Shown here: positions 1 to 7,223 of the stretch, in pieces
How the letters are laid out: the number at the start of each line of letters is the position of its first letter
Numbering within the stretch: position 1 is the stretch's first letter
Origin: a candidate division BRC1 bacterium ADurb.Bin183
Lineage (GTDB): Bacteria; Sumerlaeota; Sumerlaeia; MWCT01
Assembly (NCBI GenBank): GCA_002070185.1
Contig: MWCT01000015.1
Coordinates: forward strand, 1 to 64,000
Length of the DNA: 64,000 nt
Direction of reading: 5' to 3'
Made by a program: the position numbers and the translations under genes
The notes under the pieces: model-generated
Database searches by the model: none
Seen by the model: the letters and a program-made list of their open reading frames with translations, nothing else
Told to the model about the DNA's origin: nothing

Positions 1-130
1 CAAATGCCAAATTGAGGTACTTTGTAATTTGGATTTGGGTATTTGACATTCCTCATGCCCGATCTATTTTTAATGCTACGTAGCGCGCGCTTGTCCCGAG
101 GTAGTTGTCGGGGACGTCCGGGCATGAGGG
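1..130. repeat. Nested inverted repeats at the left edge
   Basis: Two imperfect palindromes lie side by side. The first (about 1-37) pairs CAAATgCCAAATT with AATTTGGATTTG, with one bulged base. The second has perfect 11-base arms, CCTCATGCCCG at 51-61 and CGGGCATGAGG at 119-129, and holds an inner hairpin in which GTCCCGA pairs with TCGGGGAC. No reading frame is evident. The element could be a terminator region of a gene left of the window, a MITE-like remnant or a structured RNA; I cannot tell which. Confidence 0.45.
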
Positions 131-221
131 TTTCTCTCCTTGTCGGTTTCCTCTTTCGGGATTTTGAAATTTCATGGCGAATGGAAGCCGGGGATGAAGT
201 CCATTGATTCAGGAGCAGCTT

Positions 222-650
222 TCAATCCGAGGCCATCAGCCGGTTGATCAATTCAAGGATTCCGGAACCGTTCGGCGCCTCCAGGATCAGATCGACCGCC
301 ATCTTTACCCGCGGTACGGCGTTGGCGACGGCTGCGGAGTATCCGCATGAAGCGAGAAAATCAAGATCGTTTTCGGCATCTCCGATTCCGATAACATCGC
401 CCGCCGCAAAGCCCTTGAGCCGCGCGGCTTTCCGCAGAAGACTCGGCACAAGAAAGCGAAGCCCTTTCAGATAATCCAGCGGATTTTGCCGCGCCAAAAA
501 GGCGTCCTTCGAATCAAGGATGACGCCCTGTTCCCCGCTTGGATAATTCCAGACGGCGCTGGCGGCTTCCTCGCCGGTTTCGATATTGACCAGCAGCGCC
601 CGCACGGAATTCGTTCCAAAATCAAGCCCGATTGTCCACTTTGCCATCAT
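222..650 (-). pseudogene. Chimeric remnant: ribulokinase N-terminus fused to HAD-phosphatase C-terminus
   Basis: The 142-residue frame joins pieces of two unrelated families. Residues 1 to about 63 match the start of FGGY ribulokinases: the GLDFGT phosphate loop, SVRALLV, and NPLDYLKGL late in the piece. Residues from about 70 match only the end of a Cof-type HAD phosphatase, with GIGDAENDLDFL as motif IV and the APNGSGILELI tail. Ribulokinases are normally about 550 aa and Cof-type HADs about 250 aa, so both are badly truncated and neither active site is complete. A good ribosome site (GAGG, 6 bases before ATG) precedes it. The likely origin is an in-frame deletion joining two neighbouring genes; an assembly chimera is the main alternative. 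Function is probably lost. Confidence 0.7.
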
Positions 651-671
651 AAAAAACCTCCCGTTATGCGC

Positions 672-2804
672 TTAATAAACGCCCCATGAAACCTTTGTGG
701 GAGACGGACTGGGTTGCGGCGTGGCGGTCGGGACGGGCGTCGAAGTTGCCGTCGGCTGCGGTTCGACCCTTGTCATTCGCGCCTCGTCAAAATAATAATA
801 TGCGCTGGTTCCGCCTGTTGTGCCCGTATGCCCCGCCCGCGCAAAAACCGTGATTGCGTTGCCCGTCGCCTTTACCGTTTGAGTGTAAGACGCCCATTCA
901 TTATAGGCGGTTTTCGCAAGACTGGTATAAACCACCGATGTGCCCATGCCGTCCGTGCCGCCGGATAAATCATACCCCACATCCATCACATTTCCAGCAA
1001 GATAGGATTGATGCTTTATCCATGCGGAAATGCGATATGTTTCGCCGGGGACAACCGCTACCTTTTGATAAAGCCCGCCCTGAAACGCCAGAGTGTCGTT
1101 GCGCGCCCAGTATTGAGAATTCGCGCCGTCGTGCACATTCTTTGTCGCAACGCCAAAAGTGATTGCGCTCGAACCGGCGGCTTCCCATTTTGTCCAGAAG
1201 TTGCCCGTCCCGTTCGTGAAACCCTCCTCAAAGCTGCCATTCTTAATCAGATTCTCCGGCAGCGGCGTCGGCGAGGGCGCAGCTGTCGGCGTTGGCGATT
1301 GCGTCGGCGTCGGCGTATAAACCGGCGCGATTGTCAGGCGGTCAGCGCGGAAATTATCCGCATACGTCCCCAGCATGTTTGAGTTCGTCTTGAAATATTC
1401 ATGATACCCGATGCCGCACTGCCCTTTAGAAAATGTATTGTCATCCACATCAAGAATTGTTTCTCCGTCGCATTTGAACACAAGATTATTCCCCAACGCC
1501 TCGATGCGGAAACGGCGCCACGCTGTTTCGGGGCGATAAACTGGACTCGGATTGAGGTCGGCAATGACGCCGTTTACGGACTTGAAACACCAAAGCCGTC
1601 CGTCGCCGGAGTCCCACGCCATTCCGTAGCAAAACCCTCCGCCGCCGGTTGTGTGTTCGAAGGCGCCGTTGCCGTTATCGCGCAGAAAAATCCCAACGCG
1701 CTCATAGCCGTCCGCCGCCAATGCCGGACGATAATTGCAATAAATATCGCACTGAACATAATAATCCTCATCGCTCAAAAAACCGATGCGCGTGGTATCC
1801 GCGCCGCCGCTTGCGTCCATCACAACAAGGACAGTTCCGTCGCCATCGGGCGAAACGGGCGAAAACGTCTTCAGCACAGGCGCGGTGAATTTATCCACCC
1901 ACGACTTCAAATGCCGCCCGCCGGCGGGAAAAGAGTCCACAAACGGCATCACATCCGGCGGGGCGGTAAAAGGATAATAGGGCTTCGTCATGACGCCCTC
2001 ATCGTTCAAAAGCACGTTGAGGCTGGCATCCGCAAGAATCTGCGCCATCGTTTTTGGCTGCCCGTCCAGAATCATGTCCTTCTCCACCAACCGAATGCCA
2101 TGGCTGTAATCAGCATAAGTGCTTTCGTGCCCCAGATAAAGCGGCTGCCATACCGAACCATCCAGTTTATGCCATCCATATATCGCAACGCGCGCCGGCG
2201 GCGGCATTGTGTATATTTGCGGCGTGATAACCACATCCTTTTTGTCTCCGGCAACCAACGACCCGAGGGGATGCTGCGCCAGCTTTGTCTTCCGTTGCGT
2301 CCAGACCATTGTGTTGTGGTCATTAAAAACCGGCACGGTCGTCATCTGCGGGCTGGGATTAATGGTTTGCGGGCTCATCTTCACCGCAGCTTTTGTCCAG
2401 ATGTCATTGGATATTTTTCTGGTGGGGAGGCTGCAACCGAGATAATCCGCAACCTGTTGAGCAAGAATCGGGGTCATCGGGCAGAGGAAATAATCAGCGT
2501 CCGAGCCGATGGCAAGAAAATCCGGCGTAACATAATAAGTCAGCGAGCGCACAGAGCCGCCGATGCTGGCGGAAACGGTAATGGGGCAGAGCGTCCGATA
2601 AAAATTCGGGATGTTGCCCATCGTTATCTGATTGTAGATATTTTTTTCACGTTCTTCAAGGGACATGGAAACGATATAAGAAACAAACTGGCTGCCTGTC
2701 ATGGCGCCGGCGGGGCGCGGAGGAATGCTCAATGAAACGGCGAAAAGGTTTTCCGCCGAACAAATTAAAAGCAATAAAACAATAGTCAAAAAAAATTTTT
2801 TCAT
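672..2804 (-). CDS. Exported protein with carbohydrate-binding-like domains and Thr-Pro linkers
   Basis: This 710-aa protein has a clear Sec signal peptide (MKKFFLTIVLLLLICSAENL). The start at 2804 is chosen over an upstream ATG at 2882 because AAGGAG lies just before it and the signal peptide begins there. The N-terminal half holds a conserved block around YGWHKLDG and YADYSHGIRLV that I know only from hypothetical exported proteins. A LamG/concanavalin-like region follows (about residues 300-500), then a Pro/Thr linker, then a CBM4/9-like jelly roll starting at NLIKNGSFEEG. The chain stops a few residues after a second Pro/Thr linker, as if a further domain had been lost. It may bind polysaccharide at the cell surface. 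The broken kinase/HAD frame follows 21 bases downstream. Confidence 0.75.
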   Translation of the reverse strand: MKKFFLTIVLLLLICSAENLFAVSLSIPPRPAGAMTGSQFVSYIVSMSLEEREKNIYNQITMGNIPNFYRTLCPITVSASIGGSVRSLTYYVTPDFLAIGSDADYFLCPMTPILAQQVADYLGCSLPTRKISNDIWTKAAVKMSPQTINPSPQMTTVPVFNDHNTMVWTQRKTKLAQHPLGSLVAGDKKDVVITPQIYTMPPPARVAIYGWHKLDGSVWQPLYLGHESTYADYSHGIRLVEKDMILDGQPKTMAQILADASLNVLLNDEGVMTKPYYPFTAPPDVMPFVDSFPAGGRHLKSWVDKFTAPVLKTFSPVSPDGDGTVLVVMDASGGADTTRIGFLSDEDYYVQCDIYCNYRPALAADGYERVGIFLRDNGNGAFEHTTGGGGFCYGMAWDSGDGRLWCFKSVNGVIADLNPSPVYRPETAWRRFRIEALGNNLVFKCDGETILDVDDNTFSKGQCGIGYHEYFKTNSNMLGTYADNFRADRLTIAPVYTPTPTQSPTPTAAPSPTPLPENLIKNGSFEEGFTNGTGNFWTKWEAAGSSAITFGVATKNVHDGANSQYWARNDTLAFQGGLYQKVAVVPGETYRISAWIKHQSYLAGNVMDVGYDLSGGTDGMGTSVVYTSLAKTAYNEWASYTQTVKATGNAITVFARAGHTGTTGGTSAYYYFDEARMTRVEPQPTATSTPVPTATPQPSPSPTKVSWGVY

Positions 2805-2940
2805 CCGCCAAACTCCTTGTAAAAAATAAATCAAAGCGATACAAAACCCCCGATAAAAATCAACATCATAAAAAATTCTCATTAAGGCATCATTTTTTTC
2901 TTGCCTTTGTTTGATGGCATGAACTATGGAAAACCAGTTT

Positions 2941-3200
2941 GTGTCCTGAAGAAAAGATAAATAGCCATTCGCTTTACGAATTGGGTCTTTGATACTCAGG
3001 ATACAAGTTGGAGAAATATCTGGGAATGGCTATGGCAGAGGTTCGAATCGAAACGATAGTTTCCCCTTCCGTATGCGATCTCCGAACGCCGCCGCACGAT
3101 TCCTTAACCCCAATCGGGAACATTAAAGAATCCAGCGCTTGTCTGGCTGACCCCGGATATAACAAATTCGCCTTTGGCGAATAGCATTGAAGGAGAGAAT
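2941..3200 (+). promoter_or_regulatory. Long structured leader of the RRM protein gene
   Basis: About 260 bases before the RRM gene carry no convincing reading frame but several hairpins. ATAGCCATTC (2961-2970) pairs perfectly with GAATGGCTAT (3024-3033). GAAAC-GATA-GTTTC lies near 3050-3063. A 7-bp hairpin, ATTCGCC-TTT-GGCGAAT (3166-3182), ends just before the ribosome site AAGGAG (3190-3195). This could be a cis-acting leader responding to temperature or to the RRM protein itself, or an independent small RNA. It matches no Rfam family that I recognise. Confidence 0.45.
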
Positions 3201-3202
3201 GA

Positions 3203-3499
3203 ATGAAGATTTATGCAGGAAACTTGTCTTACGCGATGACCGAAGACGATCTTCGCGCCGCTTTTGGGGCTTTTGGAGCCATCAACGAAGTCACCATTAT
3301 CATGGATCGCTTTAGCGGCCGCAGCAAAGGCTTTGGGTTTGTTGATATGCCCAACGCCGCAGAGGCTGAAAAAGCCATCGAAAGCCTGAACGGCAAAGAA
3401 CTCAAAGGACGCGCTATTACTGTTAATCAGGCTCGTCCTCGCGAAGATCGCCCGCGTCGTCCGGAAGGCGCCCGCGGCGGCGGAAGCAATCGCTATTAA
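3203..3499 (+). CDS. RRM-domain RNA-binding protein
   Basis: This 98-aa protein is a single RNA recognition motif followed by a short Arg/Gly-rich tail. RNP2 is KIYAGNL (residues 2-8) and RNP1 is KGFGFVDM, the usual signatures of the bacterial/cyanobacterial Rbp family. The tail (RPREDRPRRPEGARGGG) adds positive charge for RNA contact. Such proteins bind single-stranded RNA in the cytoplasm and are often cold-induced. The gene stands alone behind an unusually long hairpin-rich leader, which suggests post-transcriptional or autogenous control. ATG at 3203 is 7 bases after AAGGAG. Confidence 0.93.
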   Translation: MKIYAGNLSYAMTEDDLRAAFGAFGAINEVTIIMDRFSGRSKGFGFVDMPNAAEAEKAIESLNGKELKGRAITVNQARPREDRPRRPEGARGGGSNRY

Positions 3500-3532
3500 T
3501 TTTCCGTTTCGGTTCGTTCGTTAATTAATCTG

Positions 3533-3591
3533 CCGCCCGTCCTGATTCGTCCTGAAGGGGAGAGGTTTTGGGACGGGCGGATTTCCTTCCC
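3533..3591 (+). terminator. Probable terminator after the RRM gene
   Basis: Perfect 10-base arms CCGCCCGTCC (3533-3542) and GGACGGGCGG (3571-3580) enclose 28 bases and are followed by ATTTCCTT. The T-run is weak, so termination is likely but not certain. Confidence 0.5.
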
Positions 3592-3596
3592 GCTCA

Positions 3597-3740
3597 TCAG
3601 CCATTATCCCAGTCTCCCTTTTTGCCACCCACAAACTGAATTTCCGCCATTCGCGCCATTTTAACCTCCCCGTGATTAACCGCCTTCAGCTTGTGATTTT
3701 TATCCTTACCGTTCCCCATTAGAAAACTTTCGATAATCAT
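3597..3740 (-). CDS. Possible small protein of 47 aa
   Basis: Between the RRM gene and the polysaccharide operon (3500-3829) the only coding candidate is this minus-strand frame, starting MIIESFLMGNGKDKNHKL and ending FVGGKKGDWDNG. There is no ribosome site before the first ATG. An internal ATG (MARMAEIQ) is preceded by GGGGAGGT at good spacing, so the real product could be only 20 aa. No family is recognised. It may equally be chance; the rest of this intergenic stretch shows nothing else. Confidence 0.25.
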   Translation of the reverse strand: MIIESFLMGNGKDKNHKLKAVNHGEVKMARMAEIQFVGGKKGDWDNG

Positions 3741-3829
3741 ATACAAAGTCTCAAACGCTATCGCGCCCGCTTTTTTGCTTGCGCCTGCGGCGTATTTTCA
3801 AAAATAATCCGCCATAATTTGCTGATGCG

Positions 3830-5134
3830 ATGGCGATGAAAATTTCCCAAAATCAAAACATAAAACCGCCCGGCTGCGGCACTGGCGGAAGCGGGCTGGA
3901 CATCTTTTCGCCTTGCATTATTTTCCCCGTCCTCTGGATACCCTGCGTCGCCATCGGCTTGCGCATCATTTCCATAGAGCAGGCTCCGTGGAATCCGATG
4001 CTCTGGATTTGCTGCATCGGGGCGCTGTTTTTTTATCTGGCGGGAATCTTTGCCGCAGATGTTTATACGGCGGGGATTAAAAAAACCGCCCGCGTCAAAG
4101 CCGCCATTCAGGGGCAGTGGAACAAAGACAAGTTCCTCCTTATCATGACGCTCTGGCTCGGCGCCGCCGTTGCCTGCATGGCGTATGAATTCAAATATAT
4201 GGTCGGCGGGATTCCCCTTTTGAACCGCAACTGGGAAATTGCCCGGCTGTATAGTCCCGAAGGATACCTTTCGCGGCTCATCCACCTATTCGGATATTCC
4301 TTTATGCTGCACGCAATAGCGGCGCAGGTTTTCATTTATTCGCGACCGCGCCTTTTTGCGCCGGGAAATCTGCCCTTTTGGGCGATGCTCGGCGCCGACC
4401 TTTTTTGCGCGGCGCTCTGGGGCTCGCGCCATACGCTGTTCATCCCGCTGGCATCCGGCGTTATCGCCTTCCATTATCTCCACAAACGCCTGCGCCCTTC
4501 CCACCTGATTCTGCTCGGCGCGGCGGCGGCGCTCTTCATCGGCGCGGTCGGCTACATCCGCAAAACCTCCCACTTTGAGGAAAGCGATGTGGACTATCGG
4601 GAGGTGCTGGAGGAGCTCGGCTACAGCGCCCGATACCCCGTTCTGGATCAGGTTCACAACACCCTTGCCATCAACTTTGAAACATTTCGCCAGATTACGG
4701 AAACATTTCCCAGATTCGAGCCATACCGATACGGTCGCCAAACCTTTTTCGCCTTTTACAGCCTTCTGCCGGGAAAACAGGAATCGCTCGGCGAAATCCA
4801 GAACCGTATCTGGAACACCGATTTTTACGGCAACCTCACAGCCACATATATGGGCGTCCCTTACGCCGACCTCGGCTTTATCGGGCTTGCAGTATTCACA
4901 TTCCTGTTCGCCTTTTTCATACGGCATCTCTACCTCCGAATGAATCGCTTCCCAACAATTTTCAATATTATGATTTATAGCTATTTTTGCTATCATCTGA
5001 TTCTGATGCCCTACGATAACACCATTGCCAAACTGAATCTCATCTTCGACCTGCTCATCCTATCTTTATTGAACCTTTTGGCAAGGCAGAGCGGGGCATC
5101 GCCCATAAATACGAAAGGCGGGCAAATGTCATGA
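3830..5134 (+). CDS. O-antigen/oligosaccharide repeat-unit polymerase-like membrane protein
   Basis: This 434-aa protein has about ten hydrophobic segments, for example IIFPVLWIPCVAIGLRIISI, LILLGAAAALFIGAVGYI and the C-terminal LNLIFDLLILSLLNLLA. A large soluble loop sits between the seventh and eighth segments, the layout of Wzy-type polymerases, which join lipid-linked repeat units at the outer face of the inner membrane. Sequence conservation in this family is low, so the call rests on topology and on the neighbours: its stop codon overlaps the start of a nucleotide-sugar epimerase (ATGA), followed by a glycosyltransferase. No clear ribosome site precedes the ATG at 3830, and an ATG two codons on is equally possible. 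Confidence 0.68.
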   Translation: MAMKISQNQNIKPPGCGTGGSGLDIFSPCIIFPVLWIPCVAIGLRIISIEQAPWNPMLWICCIGALFFYLAGIFAADVYTAGIKKTARVKAAIQGQWNKDKFLLIMTLWLGAAVACMAYEFKYMVGGIPLLNRNWEIARLYSPEGYLSRLIHLFGYSFMLHAIAAQVFIYSRPRLFAPGNLPFWAMLGADLFCAALWGSRHTLFIPLASGVIAFHYLHKRLRPSHLILLGAAAALFIGAVGYIRKTSHFEESDVDYREVLEELGYSARYPVLDQVHNTLAINFETFRQITETFPRFEPYRYGRQTFFAFYSLLPGKQESLGEIQNRIWNTDFYGNLTATYMGVPYADLGFIGLAVFTFLFAFFIRHLYLRMNRFPTIFNIMIYSYFCYHLILMPYDNTIAKLNLIFDLLILSLLNLLARQSGASPINTKGGQMS

Positions 5135-6249
5135 AAGTTCTTATCACCGGCGGAGCCGGCTTCATCGGCTCCCACATCGCGGACGGCTTGATTGAAAAGG
5201 GGCATAAGGTGCGCATCTTTGACATCCTTCATCCGCAGGTGCACGGCGAAAAGCGCCGCATCCCCGACTACCTCAATCCCAAGGCGGAATTTATTCTGGG
5301 CGATGTGTGCGATTACAACGCCCTCAAAAAAGCCGTCGCCGGCATGGACGCCATTTACCACGAGGCGGCGGCTGTCGGCGTCGGGCAGTCCATGTATCAA
5401 GTGCGCGAATACACAGAAACAAACGTTTTAGGAACGGCGAACCTCCTGCACATCCTCGCCAACGAAAAACACCGCGTCCGCAAACTCATCGTCGCATCCT
5501 CCATGTCCATCTACGGCGAGGGCAAATACGAATGCCAGCGTTGCGGCATTATCCATCCCGCCCTCCGCCGCGAAAAGGACTTGCAGGCGCGGCGATGGGA
5601 AATGCGATGCCCCGTCTGCCGCCGCAACGCCAAGCCCGTCCCCACCGACGAGGAAAAACCTCTGCGCCCCACATCCGTCTATGCCGTCACAAAAAGGGAT
5701 CAGGAAGAACTCTGCCTTTCCGTCGGCATCGCCTATAAAATCCCCACCGTCGCCCTTCGTTATTTCAACGTCTATGGACCGCGGCAGGCGCTCTCAAATC
5801 CATACACCGGCGTCTGCGCCATCTTCTCCAGCCGCATCCTCAACGGCAAACCGCCTGTCATCTGGGAGGATGGCGAACAAAAGCGCGACTTTGTCCACGT
5901 GCGGGATATTGCGCAGGCAAACCTTCTGGCTCTCGAAAAACAGGAGGCGGATTACCAAGTCTTTAATGTAGGAACGGGCGAAGGCGTCTCCATCGGAACC
6001 GTAGCGAAAAAAATCGCCGAGCGCCTTGGCATGCCCTTCAAGGCGGAATATCCCCGCAAATTCCGCGCGGGCGACATTCGCCATTGCTTTGCCGACATCT
6101 CAAAAATCAAACGCATGCTCGGCTATTCTCCTTCGGTTTTCTTCGACAAGGGGGTTGATATCCTTATCGAGTGGGCGCAGGAGCAAAAGTGCGAGGATAA
6201 AATGGAGCAGGCAATGAAAGAACTCCGCAGCAAAGGTCTGGCAAGTTGA
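5131..6249 (+). CDS. NAD-dependent nucleotide-sugar epimerase, dTDP-L-rhamnose 4-epimerase type
   Basis: This is an extended short-chain dehydrogenase of 372 aa. The Rossmann motif TGGAGFIGS is at residues 6-14 and the catalytic pair is Y184-x3-K188 (YAVTK), with the Ser region SSMSIYGEG at 123-131. Between them sits an insert with two Cys pairs, C135/C138 and C160/C163, spaced like a zinc ribbon. The same insert is typical of the dTDP-L-rhamnose 4-epimerase (WbiB-like) subgroup, so the substrate is probably a deoxy-sugar nucleotide; UDP-glucose 4-epimerase activity cannot be excluded. It is translationally coupled to the polymerase gene and followed by a GT2, consistent with making a sugar donor for a surface glycan. 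Confidence 0.85.
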   Translation: MKVLITGGAGFIGSHIADGLIEKGHKVRIFDILHPQVHGEKRRIPDYLNPKAEFILGDVCDYNALKKAVAGMDAIYHEAAAVGVGQSMYQVREYTETNVLGTANLLHILANEKHRVRKLIVASSMSIYGEGKYECQRCGIIHPALRREKDLQARRWEMRCPVCRRNAKPVPTDEEKPLRPTSVYAVTKRDQEELCLSVGIAYKIPTVALRYFNVYGPRQALSNPYTGVCAIFSSRILNGKPPVIWEDGEQKRDFVHVRDIAQANLLALEKQEADYQVFNVGTGEGVSIGTVAKKIAERLGMPFKAEYPRKFRAGDIRHCFADISKIKRMLGYSPSVFFDKGVDILIEWAQEQKCEDKMEQAMKELRSKGLAS

Positions 6250-6277
6250 ATATCCAATCGCAAAAGATGAAAGCAAA

Positions 6278-7210
6278 ATGAACGCTGCCGGCAACACATC
6301 AAAGCCGCTTGTCGGAATTGTCATCCCCAATTACAACGGCACGCAAGTCACATGCGATTGTCTTGGCTCCTTTCAAAATTTGGACTATCCTAATTTTCGT
6401 ATCTTTCTTGTGGAAAATGGCTCGGACGATAAGCCGGCGGATTTTTTTCGCAAAAAATATCCGCATGTCCGCGTCATCGAATCGCCCATCAACCTCGGCT
6501 TTGCGGCGGGATGCAACCTCGGCATCAAACACGCGCTGGCGGAGGATGCCGAATTCATCCTCTTGCTCAATAACGACACCATCGTCGCGCCGGATTTTCT
6601 TTCAAAAATGTTAAATACGATAAAGCCTGACCCTCATGGGAAGATGGTGGGACCGAAGATTAGATATTTTGAACCGAACAATCGGTTCTGGTTCGCAGGC
6701 GGCTCATACAACCTTTGGCAAGGCATCCCCGACCACATCGGCGAAGGCGAGGAAGACCGCGGTCAATATAATTCACCCCGCGAAGTTTCATTCCTGACCG
6801 GCTGTTGTATCCTTATCAGCCGCGCCCTCATCGAAAAAATCGGATTGCTGCGCGAAGACCTCTATATGATTGCCGAAGACCTCGACTGGTGTCTGAAGGC
6901 GCGGCGCGCGGGCGCGCGGCTCGTCTATTGCCCCTCCGCCGTCATCTGGCACAAGGAAAGTTTCACCACCCAAAAGGTGTTAGGCAACCCCCGCCAGCTC
7001 TACCTTGCCACGCGGAATCTCCTGCTTGTGCATCAGGCGCACGCGCGCTGGTATCATAACATCGCCTTTTATCCATGGTTCGCCATGCGATGGATGCTCT
7101 ATCAATCGCTCAAGCATCTCTTGCGCGGAAAGCCGCTCATGCTGAAGGCGCTCTGCCTTGCGGCGAGGGATTTTTTGAAAGGCAGGGCTGGTCTGCCGCC
7201 GGAGATTTAA
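6278..7210 (+). CDS. Family 2 glycosyltransferase (rhamnosyltransferase-like)
   Basis: This 310-aa protein has a GT-A fold. It begins VGIVIPNYNGTQVTCDCL, carries the nucleotide-sugar loop with LLLNNDTIV in place of the DxD region, and has FLTGCCILISR and EDLDWCLKARRAG further on, as in the rhamnosyltransferase-like GT2 subgroup. It would transfer a sugar to a lipid-linked or surface glycan acceptor at the cytoplasmic face of the membrane. It is the third gene of the polysaccharide operon, 28 bases after the epimerase, and its stop nearly meets the convergent AAA ATPase gene. The exact donor and linkage cannot be read from sequence. Confidence 0.88.
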   Translation: MNAAGNTSKPLVGIVIPNYNGTQVTCDCLGSFQNLDYPNFRIFLVENGSDDKPADFFRKKYPHVRVIESPINLGFAAGCNLGIKHALAEDAEFILLLNNDTIVAPDFLSKMLNTIKPDPHGKMVGPKIRYFEPNNRFWFAGGSYNLWQGIPDHIGEGEEDRGQYNSPREVSFLTGCCILISRALIEKIGLLREDLYMIAEDLDWCLKARRAGARLVYCPSAVIWHKESFTTQKVLGNPRQLYLATRNLLLVHQAHARWYHNIAFYPWFAMRWMLYQSLKHLLRGKPLMLKALCLAARDFLKGRAGLPPEI

Positions 7211-7223
7211 TCAACGGCTTGCC

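Noticed and set aside
1401..2735. Plus-strand open frame of 444 codons
   Set aside because: Antisense to the exported 710-aa protein, which has signal peptide, domains and a ribosome site.
3036..3060. T-loop-like GGTTCGAATC suggesting a tRNA or tmRNA 3' end
   Set aside because: No matching acceptor, D-arm or anticodon arm and no paired T-stem; the sequence fits the leader hairpins better.
3735..3760. Similarity between sequences before 3740 and before the helicase start at 17089 (TACAAAG then TCTCAAAC)
   Set aside because: The match is short and gapped; two copies are compatible with chance.
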